Origin: Marinobacter psychrophilus
Lineage (GTDB): Bacteria; Pseudomonadota; Gammaproteobacteria; Pseudomonadales; Oleiphilaceae
Reading direction: 5' to 3'
DNA length: 64,000 nt
Assembly: GCF_001043175.1 (NCBI RefSeq)
Contig: NZ_CP011494.1
Location: 3,934,598 to 3,998,597, forward strand
The first letter of the stretch is position 1. The number at the start of each line of letters is the position of its first letter. Under the pieces are notes generated by a model that saw only the letters and a list, made by a program, of their open reading frames with translations, was not told the origin of the DNA and made no database searches. Positions 27,518 through 36,775 of this stretch are shown one piece after another. The translations under genes and the position numbers were made by a program.

Positions 27518-28708
27518 TCATCCAACTAACTGTTGATATAGCTCGGGATCGGTAGCACCCTCAGTACCCAGCACCAAGACCGTACTATCACGATCCAACC
27601 CAAGTGCCGCCGAAAATTCGCCGCTTTGACGCGCGCGAATCGCCGCTGCCAGTCCCGGTACCCCCGATTCGCCAGCCTCTACGGCTTGGTCGTGACGATA
27701 GCCTTTCGCCAGCATGCGCATCGTCAACGGTATCGCGTCCTCGCTCAGGGTCATAAAATCATCGGCACCGGTTTCAAGAATTTTCCATGCGAGTAGCGAG
27801 ACTTCGCCACAAGCCAGACCAGCCATCAACGTTTCCAGATCGCCTTCCACAACCACAGGCTTACCTGCGCGGGCACTTTGCTGCAGGCAGTTCGCTTTCT
27901 CAGGCTCAACCACGACAAAGCGCGGGCGCTTTTCGCCCCACAAATCCCAAAAATAGCCGAATACGGCCGCAGCCAAACCACCGACACCGCCCTGGATAAA
28001 GACGTGGGTTGGGATTTCTCCATCCAATTGCTCGACAATCTCAGCCAGCATCACCGTATAGCCCAGAGCCACATCCTTGGGAATTTCCATGTAGCCTTCA
28101 TAACTCGTATCGGAGACGATAATGCGGCCATGTGCCTTAGCATCTGCATCCGCTTGGCGGACAGATTCGTCATAATTCCCGCTAATACGGATGACTTCTG
28201 CATCATAGGCTTCCATTGCCTGCTTTCGGCCTTCAGTTACATCACGATGAACATAAATCACACACCCACAGCCAAACATCTGCGCGCCCCAAGCGACAGA
28301 CCGGCCATGATTGCCATCTGTCGCGCAACTCACCACTATTTCCGCCACTTCGGTTTTCCAACTACCATTTAACAGGTCAGCAATATCTGGACGGATGCCC
28401 ATTTTTTGCTCCAGTGCCAACTGCAACTGACGCGCCACTGCGTAGGCTCCACCCAGTGCCTTGAAGCTCTTCAAATCAAAGCGGCTGGATTCATCCTTGT
28501 ACCAGATACGCGCCAAATCGACATCAGCCGCTAAAGACTCGAATGAATACAAGGGCGTTACCGCGTAACCCGGCCAAGTTTTGATATCGCGAATCGCATC
28601 AACACTTGCCGCCACGCTGAGCACATCCTTTTGGCTCTGGCTATAGGCAAGCTTGGTGTCGGCCTTCGGATTAGCGAAATGAGTCAGTCTTCCTGTGAGG
28701 TCTAGCAT
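27518..28708 (-). CDS. dpaL: 2,3-Diaminopropionate ammonia-lyase-like PLP enzyme
   Basis: A 396-residue fold-type II PLP enzyme of the DpaL/YgeX family, which converts 2,3-diaminopropionate to pyruvate and two ammonia. PLP lysine is K83 in RFDLKSFKALGGAYA; the asparagine loop is CATDGNHGRSVAW and the phosphate-binding glycines are QGGVGGLAAAV. The start at 28708 (MLDLTGRL) follows GAAGG; 53 further open codons upstream show no homology. In E. coli ygeX sits next to the M20 gene ygeY, so the pairing with an M20 enzyme here is meaningful. A threonine or diaminobutyrate lyase (EutB-like) role remains possible. Confidence 0.85.
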   Translation of the reverse strand: MLDLTGRLTHFANPKADTKLAYSQSQKDVLSVAASVDAIRDIKTWPGYAVTPLYSFESLAADVDLARIWYKDESSRFDLKSFKALGGAYAVARQLQLALEQKMGIRPDIADLLNGSWKTEVAEIVVSCATDGNHGRSVAWGAQMFGCGCVIYVHRDVTEGRKQAMEAYDAEVIRISGNYDESVRQADADAKAHGRIIVSDTSYEGYMEIPKDVALGYTVMLAEIVEQLDGEIPTHVFIQGGVGGLAAAVFGYFWDLWGEKRPRFVVVEPEKANCLQQSARAGKPVVVEGDLETLMAGLACGEVSLLAWKILETGADDFMTLSEDAIPLTMRMLAKGYRHDQAVEAGESGVPGLAAAIRARQSGEFSAALGLDRDSTVLVLGTEGATDPELYQQLVG

Positions 28709-29100
28709 AGTTGTTACTGCCTTCTTTACTATTGGCAAGATTGACAAGCTGCGCTTAAGCGCTATCGCTGCTCCTCTGAAAGAGCCGCAAAGCCAATCCT
28801 GTTCCAGAATGAGGTTGCTCACCAGTGTTCGAGCACGTGACTGACCCTTCAGCGCAACCATAATCACGTTTGTCGTGATAAGGGGCTATGTTGACTCAGC
28901 TCTAGCTAGTTTAAGCAACGGATGAGCGGCTGTTCCGCGTATTGTCGCAAGCTGCTGAGGAAAAGCAGCACAATGGAAATGATCATCGCGGGAACCCTGC
29001 ATCGCTGGCGCAAGGTCATAGCCTTCAATAACATGCTGGAGGTTATAGACAACAAACACGTAAGGCCGGAACTGGCTCTGAACTGTGTTGAAGAACTGTA
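28709..29100. other. Gene-poor region upstream of dpaL
   Basis: No intact gene is supported. An inverted repeat ATCACG-TTTGT-CGTGAT at 28863-28879, about 155 bp upstream of dpaL, could be an operator or hairpin. The plus-strand frame from about 28922 to a TAG near 29101 gives short protein-like text without a recognised domain. TGGTCAACTAATTCCGGACA at 29102-29121 looks like an insertion-sequence end, but I could not find its partner. Confidence 0.4.
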
Positions 29101-29169
29101 GTGGTCAACTAATTCCGGACAGTATGTTAAGTTTTTCTTCAGTCACAACGTAAGCGCCCTTAAATCGAC

Positions 29170-29640
29170 TCACTTGTCCTCGGTCGAGCTGCGGCACTTT
29201 TTTGAGGTTCGTTCCAGCTCCACATTTCACGACAACAGTGTCTCCAGCTTTTCCAGCGTCAGCAATGCTCTCCAGAACATGCTGAATATAAACCGAGGAT
29301 TCCAGGCTGTCGGCTCTCGCAGCTTCGATCAGGGAGTAACACGTTGCACTGGTACGGGCGCCCTGCGAGGTATCTGCAAATAGCCATGCTTTTCAACCAA
29401 AAGAACGGATGGATAGCCTTTTCGGACAGCACGTTACTAATCTTTAGGTCGCCTCGTGCGCAGTAACCCACCGAGGTGGGCCATTGGTTAAACGTATAAT
29501 CCATGGCGATAAATATCAGGGTGCCCTTTGCAACCCTGCCTGCGTTCAATTCCAGCCAGGTCTTCAGCGTGTTCAGTCCGGGCACGATCCGTTCCTGACA
29601 AATGCGCTTGCGCAGCAATAGTTGTCCGGCGACTGGCACT
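29170..29640 (-). pseudogene. IS66-family transposase remnant, C-terminal part
   Basis: On the minus strand the frame from 29639 carries LNTLKTWLELNAGRVAKGTL and GYCARGDLKISNVLSEKAIH, matching the conserved C-terminal region of IS66 TnpC (GRY/DL-I-NN/ENAIRPF). After a frameshift and an in-frame stop near 29395 the match continues as KAWLFADTSQGARTSATCYS and LIEAARADSLESSVYIQHVL. Only this part is recognisable; the N-terminal zinc-finger and catalytic regions, TnpA, TnpB and inverted repeats are absent. It is an old, inactive fragment. Confidence 0.75.
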
Positions 29641-30134
29641 ATTTCTGTGCGTGCGAGGTGTCCATAGGTTAAGCAATGACACGCTTAATCGAAAGAAGTC
29701 GGTATGGACCGATGGGCCACCGCATGCCGGAGGGTGCTCAGATGAAACCCGGGGTCTTATGTGGGTCATGGAGCTTTACGCACAAGCTCGTCACGTTGGT
29801 GAGGAGATAAAGCTTCGCCCAGTACTCCCCTCTTTGTGAAAACCCTTCACTCGACCCTGCGCGCTTCCCAGAAGCGTTTTTTCAATTTGCAGTTTTCTAC
29901 AACTCTTTGCTTTACTCATTGTGAGGAGGGTTTGACTGCAAAAAGCCCACGAACCTGAGGGTGACGAATACCCAAGCGAACAGAGGTATTGTCAGAGGAC
30001 ATTACAGTTTGATAAAAGTGAGTCTCTTGCCGATCCATAGTCTTGGTGTTGCTACTATTCTGTGTACCACACAGACGTTAGGCTATCTTCTTTCAAAAAG
30101 TATCACTTCTACAATTGAAGCATTCATGTTTAGC

Positions 30135-30433
30135 GAGACAGTAAGGGCTCTTCCAAGGACAATCTTAGACTAGGTGACATACTTGCGAAAGCAGTGGAAA
30201 GAGCTGCCTCGTCATTAGGACTCGCGTTCGGACAGCTCGCACTCATCCTAGGCGTTAATGAAAGTGACCTGAGAGCGTCTATTGATCCATTGAAAGAGTG
30301 TCTGCCCATGCATCATCATCCTAGCGAGGGCCCTTTTTTATCGCCTGGCGTCACTCACATTTTTCTTTGCTTTATTAAATTGGGCGAGGGAAGTGATATG
30401 TTAACGTGCACTCACTTGAAAAACTCCCACTAA
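30135..30433 (+). pseudogene. Possible MbcA/ParS/Xre-type antitoxin remnant
   Basis: An open frame after a TAG at about 30132 gives KDNLRLGDILAKAVERAASS then LGLAFGQLALILGVNESDLR and DPLKE. This resembles the N-terminal helix-turn-helix of DUF2384-type Xre antitoxins (AVLRAAERLGLSQAELARVLGVS...DPxSKE). The following residues to the stop (about 40) do not look like the usual toxin-binding domain, and no RES-type toxin gene follows. First usable start is GTG at 30194. It overlaps the 3' end of the convergent chemoreceptor gene. Confidence 0.4.
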
Positions 30434-32548
30434 CTTACTCAGTCGTTGAGCGGTATTTTTTACTGATACCGAGCGATCTTGTAGTGTTCCTATAGAGCCG
30501 TTCATTTGTTCTGCTGATATGCCAACACGGCGTGCGGTATCACCATGGCGTTGACTATTTTGATCAAGCTGCTTAATAATAGAAAATATTTGTTCAACTA
30601 GATTATGTAGATAGGTGTTTTCTGATGATGCCTCTTCAGTCATCTTTAAACTGCGATCGACATTTTGCACGCCTGTTTCCATAAACGTAACGGCAGCCTG
30701 TGTTTCTTGCTGAATGCCCTCAATCATCTTTTCAATTTCGCTAGCAGAACCGGATGTACGTGATGCCAACTTACGGACCTCGTCGGCGACGACCGAGAAC
30801 CCTCGACCATGCTCACCCGCTCGCGCGGCCTCGATAGCCGCATTGAGTGCCAGCAAGTTGGTTTGATTGGTAATCTCGGTAATAACACCGACAATTTTAC
30901 CCACATCGACCGTGCGACTATCCAATGATCGTACTGTTTTTGCCGATGTTTCCACGATATTGCGAATATCTTGTGTGCCAGATCGCACCGCTTCAAATTG
31001 TTGTCGCGCTTCTCGGACAACGGTATCCATAGCTTCTTTCAATGCTTGAGCTGTCGTCGTCGCTTGACTGATTTCAACCAGCTGCTCTTCTAATAAGGCC
31101 AACATCTCCTTAATAGCATCAGAAACTTCAGAGGAGACTTGATAGGCTTCTTTATTCGTATCGAGCATGGCCTGATTGGTGTTTTTTACGCTGCTACTCG
31201 TGGCAATCACTTGACCAACGATGCCATCAAGACTATCGATAAAACTATTGATCCAACGCGCCATATCACCGGTTTCATCGGCTACTATTTGATGCTGTGC
31301 TATCCGCTGCCTCAGGTCACCTTCACCCTCGGCAATGGTTCGAATTACTTCGGACATTTCGTCAAGACGCATAGCTAAACGATGAGTACTTAATTTAGGA
31401 AAAATGAATGCTGTAATAACGACCAGCAACATTGAAAGGCCTATAATTACCAGCTGCGGCAGTGGTGTGAAATAATGCAGACCGGTGTTGATTGCAAGAA
31501 TAGCCGTACTTGCCAATAAAAACCCTTTCATTAAACCAAGATTAATCGACCGACGGCGGTAGACTTCTTCTAAATCGCCTTCACACATCATCCCCCAACG
31601 ATCGGGTGATCCTTTAAGCTTAAAGGTAACCCCTTTACCTATAACGGGAATATGTCGGTAGTCAGAATAACCGGGATAGGTTATGAACACATTTTCACCG
31701 TTACGAATGGTTTCACGAACACCCGGGTGAAGCTGGCCTGTTGCTGGATCAGTAAAGCGCAATTCTAATTCGGTATGTCGATTAACTTTGACGGTGCCCC
31801 ACTTAGTGTGAATGCCGCTTTTTAAATTATCGTCACCTGAGATCGCATCATCTTCAAAGCGTGATCGTGATAGGGCTGTACCCTGTTCAATACGGTTGTC
31901 GAAATTAGAATCCACCATAAAAATATAGTTGTCACCTGAGTCAGGATAAATATGGCCTGCTTCGCGCTGAATCAGATCGCCCAGGACGTCATTGGGTACC
32001 CGCGCGCACACTGCACCATAAAAAACACCCAGGTGTTTGATCGGCTGATAAAACATCAAAGTGACTTCATCATGAAAATCGGAGCTGGATCTGCCTATTT
32101 TCAAGGTCATTGGATCTATATAGGGGCCATGCAAAAACTGTTTACTGACACCCTCAGTAACCGCATCAGTCGCTAACTTATTAAGCCCAATATGTTCATT
32201 AAAGGTCGAGCTAATAACCGTACCCTGCATATTGATTACAAATATCTCGGAAAAATCAGGTACCGAGGCTAAACGTTCATTCAACCAGGCTAGGTCAACT
32301 GCCGGAAAGTTCGTTGAAATCTGATTAGCCATAAATTCTAATTGTTCCCACTGACTATCTACCCATTGGTTAAGAATTTTTACCCGGGTAGCCGCAATGC
32401 CTTCAAAGGTTTTTTCAACTGAACTATAGAGATGACGGTTTAGGAAACATGATTTGTACATAGCCAACTTTCCAGTTTGACCGAACCAAGGCAGCCATTT
32501 CTTCTCTTTGAGGCTAAGATTCATTGAGCTGCTGTTAAGTACACTCAT
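30401..32548 (-). CDS. Methyl-accepting chemotaxis protein with extracytoplasmic sensor
   Basis: A 715-residue receptor. The start at 32548 (MSVLNSSSMNLSLKEKKW) is chosen because the ORF's 21 upstream codons read hydrophobic noise; no strong ribosome site is present. A large sensor region (about 60-340, Cache-like with FVINMQGTVISSTFNEH and DPMTLKIGRSS) precedes two membrane segments around 355-400, a HAMP-like linker and a signalling domain with [18 protein letters not shown]. There is no clear N-terminal transmembrane helix, which is unusual. It is AT-richer than the core genes and flanked by transposase debris on both sides. Confidence 0.88.
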   Translation of the reverse strand: MSVLNSSSMNLSLKEKKWLPWFGQTGKLAMYKSCFLNRHLYSSVEKTFEGIAATRVKILNQWVDSQWEQLEFMANQISTNFPAVDLAWLNERLASVPDFSEIFVINMQGTVISSTFNEHIGLNKLATDAVTEGVSKQFLHGPYIDPMTLKIGRSSSDFHDEVTLMFYQPIKHLGVFYGAVCARVPNDVLGDLIQREAGHIYPDSGDNYIFMVDSNFDNRIEQGTALSRSRFEDDAISGDDNLKSGIHTKWGTVKVNRHTELELRFTDPATGQLHPGVRETIRNGENVFITYPGYSDYRHIPVIGKGVTFKLKGSPDRWGMMCEGDLEEVYRRRSINLGLMKGFLLASTAILAINTGLHYFTPLPQLVIIGLSMLLVVITAFIFPKLSTHRLAMRLDEMSEVIRTIAEGEGDLRQRIAQHQIVADETGDMARWINSFIDSLDGIVGQVIATSSSVKNTNQAMLDTNKEAYQVSSEVSDAIKEMLALLEEQLVEISQATTTAQALKEAMDTVVREARQQFEAVRSGTQDIRNIVETSAKTVRSLDSRTVDVGKIVGVITEITNQTNLLALNAAIEAARAGEHGRGFSVVADEVRKLASRTSGSASEIEKMIEGIQQETQAAVTFMETGVQNVDRSLKMTEEASSENTYLHNLVEQIFSIIKQLDQNSQRHGDTARRVGISAEQMNGSIGTLQDRSVSVKNTAQRLSKLVGVFQVSAR

Positions 32549-32814
32549 GTGATGGATTCTCTTTGTTAATTCAAACAGAACTATCAAGAGATAATGCAAA
32601 AAATGAACCATTATAATTAATTCAATTGAATCAATTATTTATAGAACTTGAACCTATTTTTTAGCTGACTTTTTGAGTTTTAACGGTGCGGGATAGATTC
32701 ACTTTTTGAAAAAACGCACAAATGGAGGGCGCACCCTCTCCCTCTGTCAGCCTAGTGGTTCAGTTGGCGATTTTGGCTTAAATTCATATCAGATTAGGCT
32801 GTATGAGAGCGGTC

Positions 32815-33010
32815 ATGCCATGTTATTCCGAAGAACGAAACGCGGCCGTGCTGAAGACGTTGTTACCTCCGCAGAACCGCAGTGTGGTGCAGGTGGCGGC
32901 AGAGGAAGGCATATCGGATGGGACTCTGTAGAGCTGGTTAAAACAGTGTCGACAACCAGGAGTGCCTGTCCATGAATTCCCTGATTCAATTGATGGTTCG
33001 GGTAACTCGA
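32815..33010 (+). pseudogene. Transposase N-terminal remnant
   Basis: Reading from the ATG at 32815 gives MPCYSEERNAAVLKTLLPPQ, then VAAEEGISDGTL, an in-frame TAG, then SWLKQCRQPGVPVHEFPDS. This matches the start of a widespread helix-turn-helix transposase (MPxYSEERKAAVLKxLLPP...ATLYxWRKQxRxxGxPVP). It carries the stop and then loses similarity within about 60 codons. The remaining bases from 32549 to 33331 show no gene. Confidence 0.65.
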
Positions 33011-33331
33011 ACCAGGAACAAACAACTCATTAACTTCCGACAACGGAACTCCAACAAACTTATACGGCAATGCTATGAAACCCAGACAACGTAATTCCCG
33101 GATCAATCACAACACTGTTCATTACTGACTCGCTTTACTGCTGAACCAACCATTAGCCAACACACTGCTATTTGGATTCCCGGTGATGTAATCAACAAAC
33201 CCACCTGTTACTTACTGGACCATGTCTGCCATTCATGGTCACCCCAGACTGATCAAACCGGATAAACCAGACACAACAAACACTCTGTCGATCAACTCCC
33301 GCCAACTTGTATCGCGAGTGTCCTGCCAGGC

Positions 33332-33367
33332 TTATTCCACCGTAACACTTTTCGCCAAATTGCGAGG
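33332..33367 (-). other. Predicted attTn7 recognition region (glmS 3' end)
   Basis: The last codons of glmS ([11 protein letters not shown]) are the segment recognised by the Tn7 targeting protein TnsD, with insertion normally about 25 bp beyond the stop. No Tn7 ends or tns genes are visible here, but the region beyond (33331 down to about 13 kb) is rich in decayed and foreign-looking genes. Site conservation is seen; its use is inference. Confidence 0.55.
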
Positions 33368-35164
33368 CTGGTCCACATCTGTACCTTTAAGCACGGCAAC
33401 GTGATACGACAGCAACTGCAGAGGCACTGTGTAAACGATTGGCGCGGTAACCTCGTGTACCGACGGCAGTGATAAAACGTGCAGACCTTCTTCCGCCTGC
33501 ACGTTGGCTTGAGAGTCTGCAAACACAAACAGCTCGCCGCCGCGGGCGCGGACTTCTTCAAGGTTGGATTTGAGCTTTTCCAGCATCGCATTGTTCGGGG
33601 CGACGGTGACGACCGGCATGTCGCTGTCTACCAGTGCCAACGGGCCATGTTTGAGCTCGCCGGCAGGATAGGCTTCAGCGTGTATGTAGGAAATTTCTTT
33701 CAGTTTCAGTGCACCTTCCAGCGCCACCGGGAACAGGGAGCCGCGGCCCAGGAACAGGGTGTGGACTTTGTCCATAAAGGCGCCAGACATCTCGGCGATG
33801 GCGCTGTCTAACGCAAGAACCTGCTCAACCTGCCCCGGCACCCGATGAAGTGCCTCTACGATTTCAGCTTCGCGCTCTTCACTCAAGCCATTGTGGCGCG
33901 CCAGCGCAAGAGTGAAAATCAGCAACGCGGTGAGCTGGGTGGTAAAGGCTTTGGTGGAAGCCACACCGATTTCCGGGCCTGCCTGGGTCATCATCACCAA
34001 ATCAGATTCGCGCACCAGTGAGCTGCCGGGCACGTTACAAATGGCCAGCGCCGCGCGGAACCCGGCTTTTTTTGCCTGGCGTAAGGCCGCCAGGGTATCG
34101 GCAGTTTCACCGGATTGGGAAATACACAGGAACAGGGTATCCGGCTGAATCACATGCTTGCGGTAGCGGAACTCGGAAGCCACTTCTACCGAGCAGGGCA
34201 CACCGGCCAAGTCTTCAATCCAATAACGGGCTACCATGCCAGCGTGATAACTGGTGCCACAAGCAATAATCTGTACGTGTCGCACGCTCTTGAGCAGGTC
34301 TCCAGCGGACGTTCCCAGCGCTTGTTCCAATACCTTTTTGGCGGTGACCCGGCCTTCCATAGTGGCTTTGATGACACGTGGCTGCTCAAAGATTTCCTTC
34401 AGCATAAAGTGGCGATATTCGCCCTTATCAGCGGAATCGCTGCCATGTTCAAAGCGATTCACTGTGCGTTCTACCACTTGCCCTTCACGGTCGCGAATGT
34501 CCATGCGGTCGCGGCGAATGTCTGCCATATCGCCTTCTTCTAAAAACATGAAGCGGTCTGTTACCGGCAGCAACGCAAGTTGGTCAGATGCAATGAAGTT
34601 CTCACCGATGCCTACGCCAATCACCAGCGGACTGCCTTCGCGGCACACGATCATGTGATCGGGTTCATTGGCGTGTATGACCGCCAGGGCGTAAGCGCCG
34701 CGCAGATGGCTGATCGCTTGGCTAACCGCTTGATACAGATCGCCGGTGATGCGGTATTTTTTCTCGATCAGGTGGGCGACCACTTCGGTGTCGGTTTGCG
34801 AGGTAAATTCGAAGCCTTCAGCTTTCAGCTCCTCACGCAGTTCCTGGTAGTTTTCGATAATGCCGTTGTGTACGATGGCAAGTCGGTCGCCAGACATGTG
34901 TGGATGGGCATTTATCTGCGAGGGCGCACCATGGGTGGCCCAACGTGTATGGGCGATGCCCACAGAACCCGCCGGCGGATTGGCAGCAATGGCTTCAGCC
35001 AAAGCAGCCACTTTGCCCACTTCGCGGGCACGATGCACCTGTGCTGCGGAGTCAATCACGGCCATACCTGCTGAATCGTACCCGCGGTATTCAAGGCGAC
35101 GCAGTCCCTCAAGAAGTATGCCGTGAACGTCCCGTTCTGAAACCGCACCTACAATGCCACACAT
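33332..35164 (-). CDS. glmS: Glutamine-fructose-6-phosphate aminotransferase (isomerising)
   Basis: A 610-residue enzyme making glucosamine-6-phosphate for peptidoglycan and LPS. The mature N-terminus MCGIVGAV supplies the catalytic Cys1 of the glutaminase domain, so the ORF's 8 upstream codons are excluded. [11 protein letters not shown] follows near residue 70. Two SIS domains (about 285-430 and 455-600) have CGTSYHAG and [10 protein letters not shown]. The C-terminus ends AKSVTVE. It follows glmU by 78 bp on the same strand, the common glmUS order. No glmS ribozyme is evident in that short gap. Confidence 0.97.
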   Translation of the reverse strand: MCGIVGAVSERDVHGILLEGLRRLEYRGYDSAGMAVIDSAAQVHRAREVGKVAALAEAIAANPPAGSVGIAHTRWATHGAPSQINAHPHMSGDRLAIVHNGIIENYQELREELKAEGFEFTSQTDTEVVAHLIEKKYRITGDLYQAVSQAISHLRGAYALAVIHANEPDHMIVCREGSPLVIGVGIGENFIASDQLALLPVTDRFMFLEEGDMADIRRDRMDIRDREGQVVERTVNRFEHGSDSADKGEYRHFMLKEIFEQPRVIKATMEGRVTAKKVLEQALGTSAGDLLKSVRHVQIIACGTSYHAGMVARYWIEDLAGVPCSVEVASEFRYRKHVIQPDTLFLCISQSGETADTLAALRQAKKAGFRAALAICNVPGSSLVRESDLVMMTQAGPEIGVASTKAFTTQLTALLIFTLALARHNGLSEEREAEIVEALHRVPGQVEQVLALDSAIAEMSGAFMDKVHTLFLGRGSLFPVALEGALKLKEISYIHAEAYPAGELKHGPLALVDSDMPVVTVAPNNAMLEKLKSNLEEVRARGGELFVFADSQANVQAEEGLHVLSLPSVHEVTAPIVYTVPLQLLSYHVAVLKGTDVDQPRNLAKSVTVE

Positions 35165-35242
35165 GCTGTTTGTCCTGTTCGTCGTCAAAATTGTCGTGAA
35201 AACGGTAAAAAAGTTCTGGAAAGCTGTAAAAAGTAATCGTAC

Positions 35243-36607
35243 TCAGTGTTTTTTTGGCTGTTGCCAGCCGGGTATATTGCGCTGGCGCCCGCGGGCAACT
35301 GCCAGTTCTTGCTCTGCGACATCTTTGGTGATGGTCGAACCTGCGGCAACAGTGGCACCAGCGCCAATAGTGACCGGTGCTACCAACGCACTGTTGGAGC
35401 CGATAAACACGCCATCACCTAACACCGTCTGGAACTTGTTCACACCATCATAGTTGCAGGTGATGGTGCCCGCGCCTACGTTTACGCCAGCACCCAGCGT
35501 AGCATCGCCGATGTAGCTCAGGTGGTTAATTTTACTACCTTCACCCAAGATGGCTTTTTTGGTTTCAACAAAGTTGCCCACTTTGGTGTTGGCCGCCAAT
35601 TGTGTGCCCGGACGTAGGCGCGCGAAAGGTCCGACCTGAGCGTTGGCACCCACGCTGGCCTGCTCGATTACGCTGTGAGCGTGAATCTGCGCGCCATCGG
35701 CTATGGTCGCATCGGTGATCACGCAGCCTGGGCCAATAGACACATAGCTGCCCAGAGTCACCTTACCAATGAACACCACGTTGACATCAATCAGCACGTC
35801 GTTACCAATGCTGAGCTCACCGCGCACGTCTACCCGCGCCGGATCCGCCAACGTGGCGCCTTCTGTCATCAAACGTTGGGCTTCGCGGCCTTGATACCAG
35901 CGCTCAAGCTCAGCCAGCTGCACGCGGTTATTCACGCCTTGTACTTCAAACGCATTGCTCGGTTGAGCAACGTTGACGGTCATGCCTGCCTGCACCGCCA
36001 TGGCGATGATATCGGTCAGGTAGTATTCACCCTGAGCGTTACTACTAGAAAGCTGTGGCAACCAGGTTTTCAGATGCCGAGCGCTGACGGCAAGGATGCC
36101 GGTGTTCACTTCGCAAATCGCCAGCTGTTCCGCACTGGCGTCTTTTTGTTCCACGATAGCGGTTACCTGGCCTGCACTGTTGCGCAGAATACGGCCGTAG
36201 CCATGGGGGTTATCCAGGGTGACCGTTAGCAGCCCGAGAGTTTTTTCATCCAGGTTCTGAACCAGCCCTTGCAGCGTATCCGCCGTGGTCAGCGGTACAT
36301 CGCCGTAAAGCACCAGTACTCGCGCATCATCCGGTAAGTCTGGCAATGCTTGGGCAACGGCATGTCCGGTGCCTAGCTGTTGCTCCTGCATAACCCAGCT
36401 GACTTTATGGCCAGCAGAGGCGGCTTTTACCTGGTCGGCACCATGGCCAATTACCCCGTGAATACCCGCCGCGCCCAAGGTCTTGGCCGTCGCTATCACG
36501 TGGTGCAACATAGGTCGCCCAGCAACCTTGTGCAGCACCTTCGGCAGCGATGATTTCATCCGAGAGCCCTGGCCTGCGGCCAGAATAACAACGTGCAGCG
36601 GTGACAT
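35243..36607 (-). CDS. glmU: Bifunctional UDP-GlcNAc pyrophosphorylase/GlcN-1-P acetyltransferase
   Basis: A 454-residue enzyme completing UDP-GlcNAc synthesis. The N-terminal nucleotidyltransferase has LAAGQGSRMKSSLPKVLH; the C-terminal left-handed beta-helix shows hexapeptide repeats from about residue 250 (IGNDVLIDVNVVFIG, VGAGTITCNYDGVNK). The start MSPLHVVILAAG at 36607 is preferred; ATG 12 bp upstream has AGG immediately abutting it. It lies beyond the atp terminator, so it starts a separate glmU-glmS unit. Confidence 0.96.
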   Translation of the reverse strand: MSPLHVVILAAGQGSRMKSSLPKVLHKVAGRPMLHHVIATAKTLGAAGIHGVIGHGADQVKAASAGHKVSWVMQEQQLGTGHAVAQALPDLPDDARVLVLYGDVPLTTADTLQGLVQNLDEKTLGLLTVTLDNPHGYGRILRNSAGQVTAIVEQKDASAEQLAICEVNTGILAVSARHLKTWLPQLSSSNAQGEYYLTDIIAMAVQAGMTVNVAQPSNAFEVQGVNNRVQLAELERWYQGREAQRLMTEGATLADPARVDVRGELSIGNDVLIDVNVVFIGKVTLGSYVSIGPGCVITDATIADGAQIHAHSVIEQASVGANAQVGPFARLRPGTQLAANTKVGNFVETKKAILGEGSKINHLSYIGDATLGAGVNVGAGTITCNYDGVNKFQTVLGDGVFIGSNSALVAPVTIGAGATVAAGSTITKDVAEQELAVARGRQRNIPGWQQPKKH

Positions 36608-36663
36608 GAGGTAACTCATCCTTTGTGGTCAGACTCTATAAAACGGAGATTCCTATAATAAAA

Positions 36664-36748
36664 AAGCCGCATCCTTGCAGTGAGCGAAGGTGTTGCACTC
36701 ACCCAATATGGTGACACAACACCCGCTACCCACGCCGGGATGCGGCTT
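36664..36748 (-). terminator. Nested three-stem terminator of the atp operon
   Basis: On the minus strand an 11-bp outer stem (AAGCCGCATCC with GGATGCGGCTT; plus-strand arms 36738-36748 and 36664-36674) is followed by TTTTTTATTAT. Inside lie a 7-bp stem (GGTGTTG/CAACACC; arms 36717-36723 and 36689-36695) and a 5-bp stem (TCACC/GGTGA; 36710-36714 and 36699-36703) with a 6-base loop. It begins 27 bp after the atpC stop. The long nested structure is more elaborate than an ordinary terminator. Confidence 0.82.
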
Positions 36749-36775
36749 GTTCAGGGCGAGCCCTGCCGAACGCTG

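Noticed and set aside
33332..33367. A resident Tn7-like element at glmS
   Set aside because: No tnsABCD-like genes and no terminal repeats are visible in the adjacent 2 kb.
35165..35242. glmS ribozyme or riboswitch in the glmU-glmS gap
   Set aside because: The 78-bp gap is too short for the ribozyme core, and this regulation is largely confined to Gram-positive bacteria.
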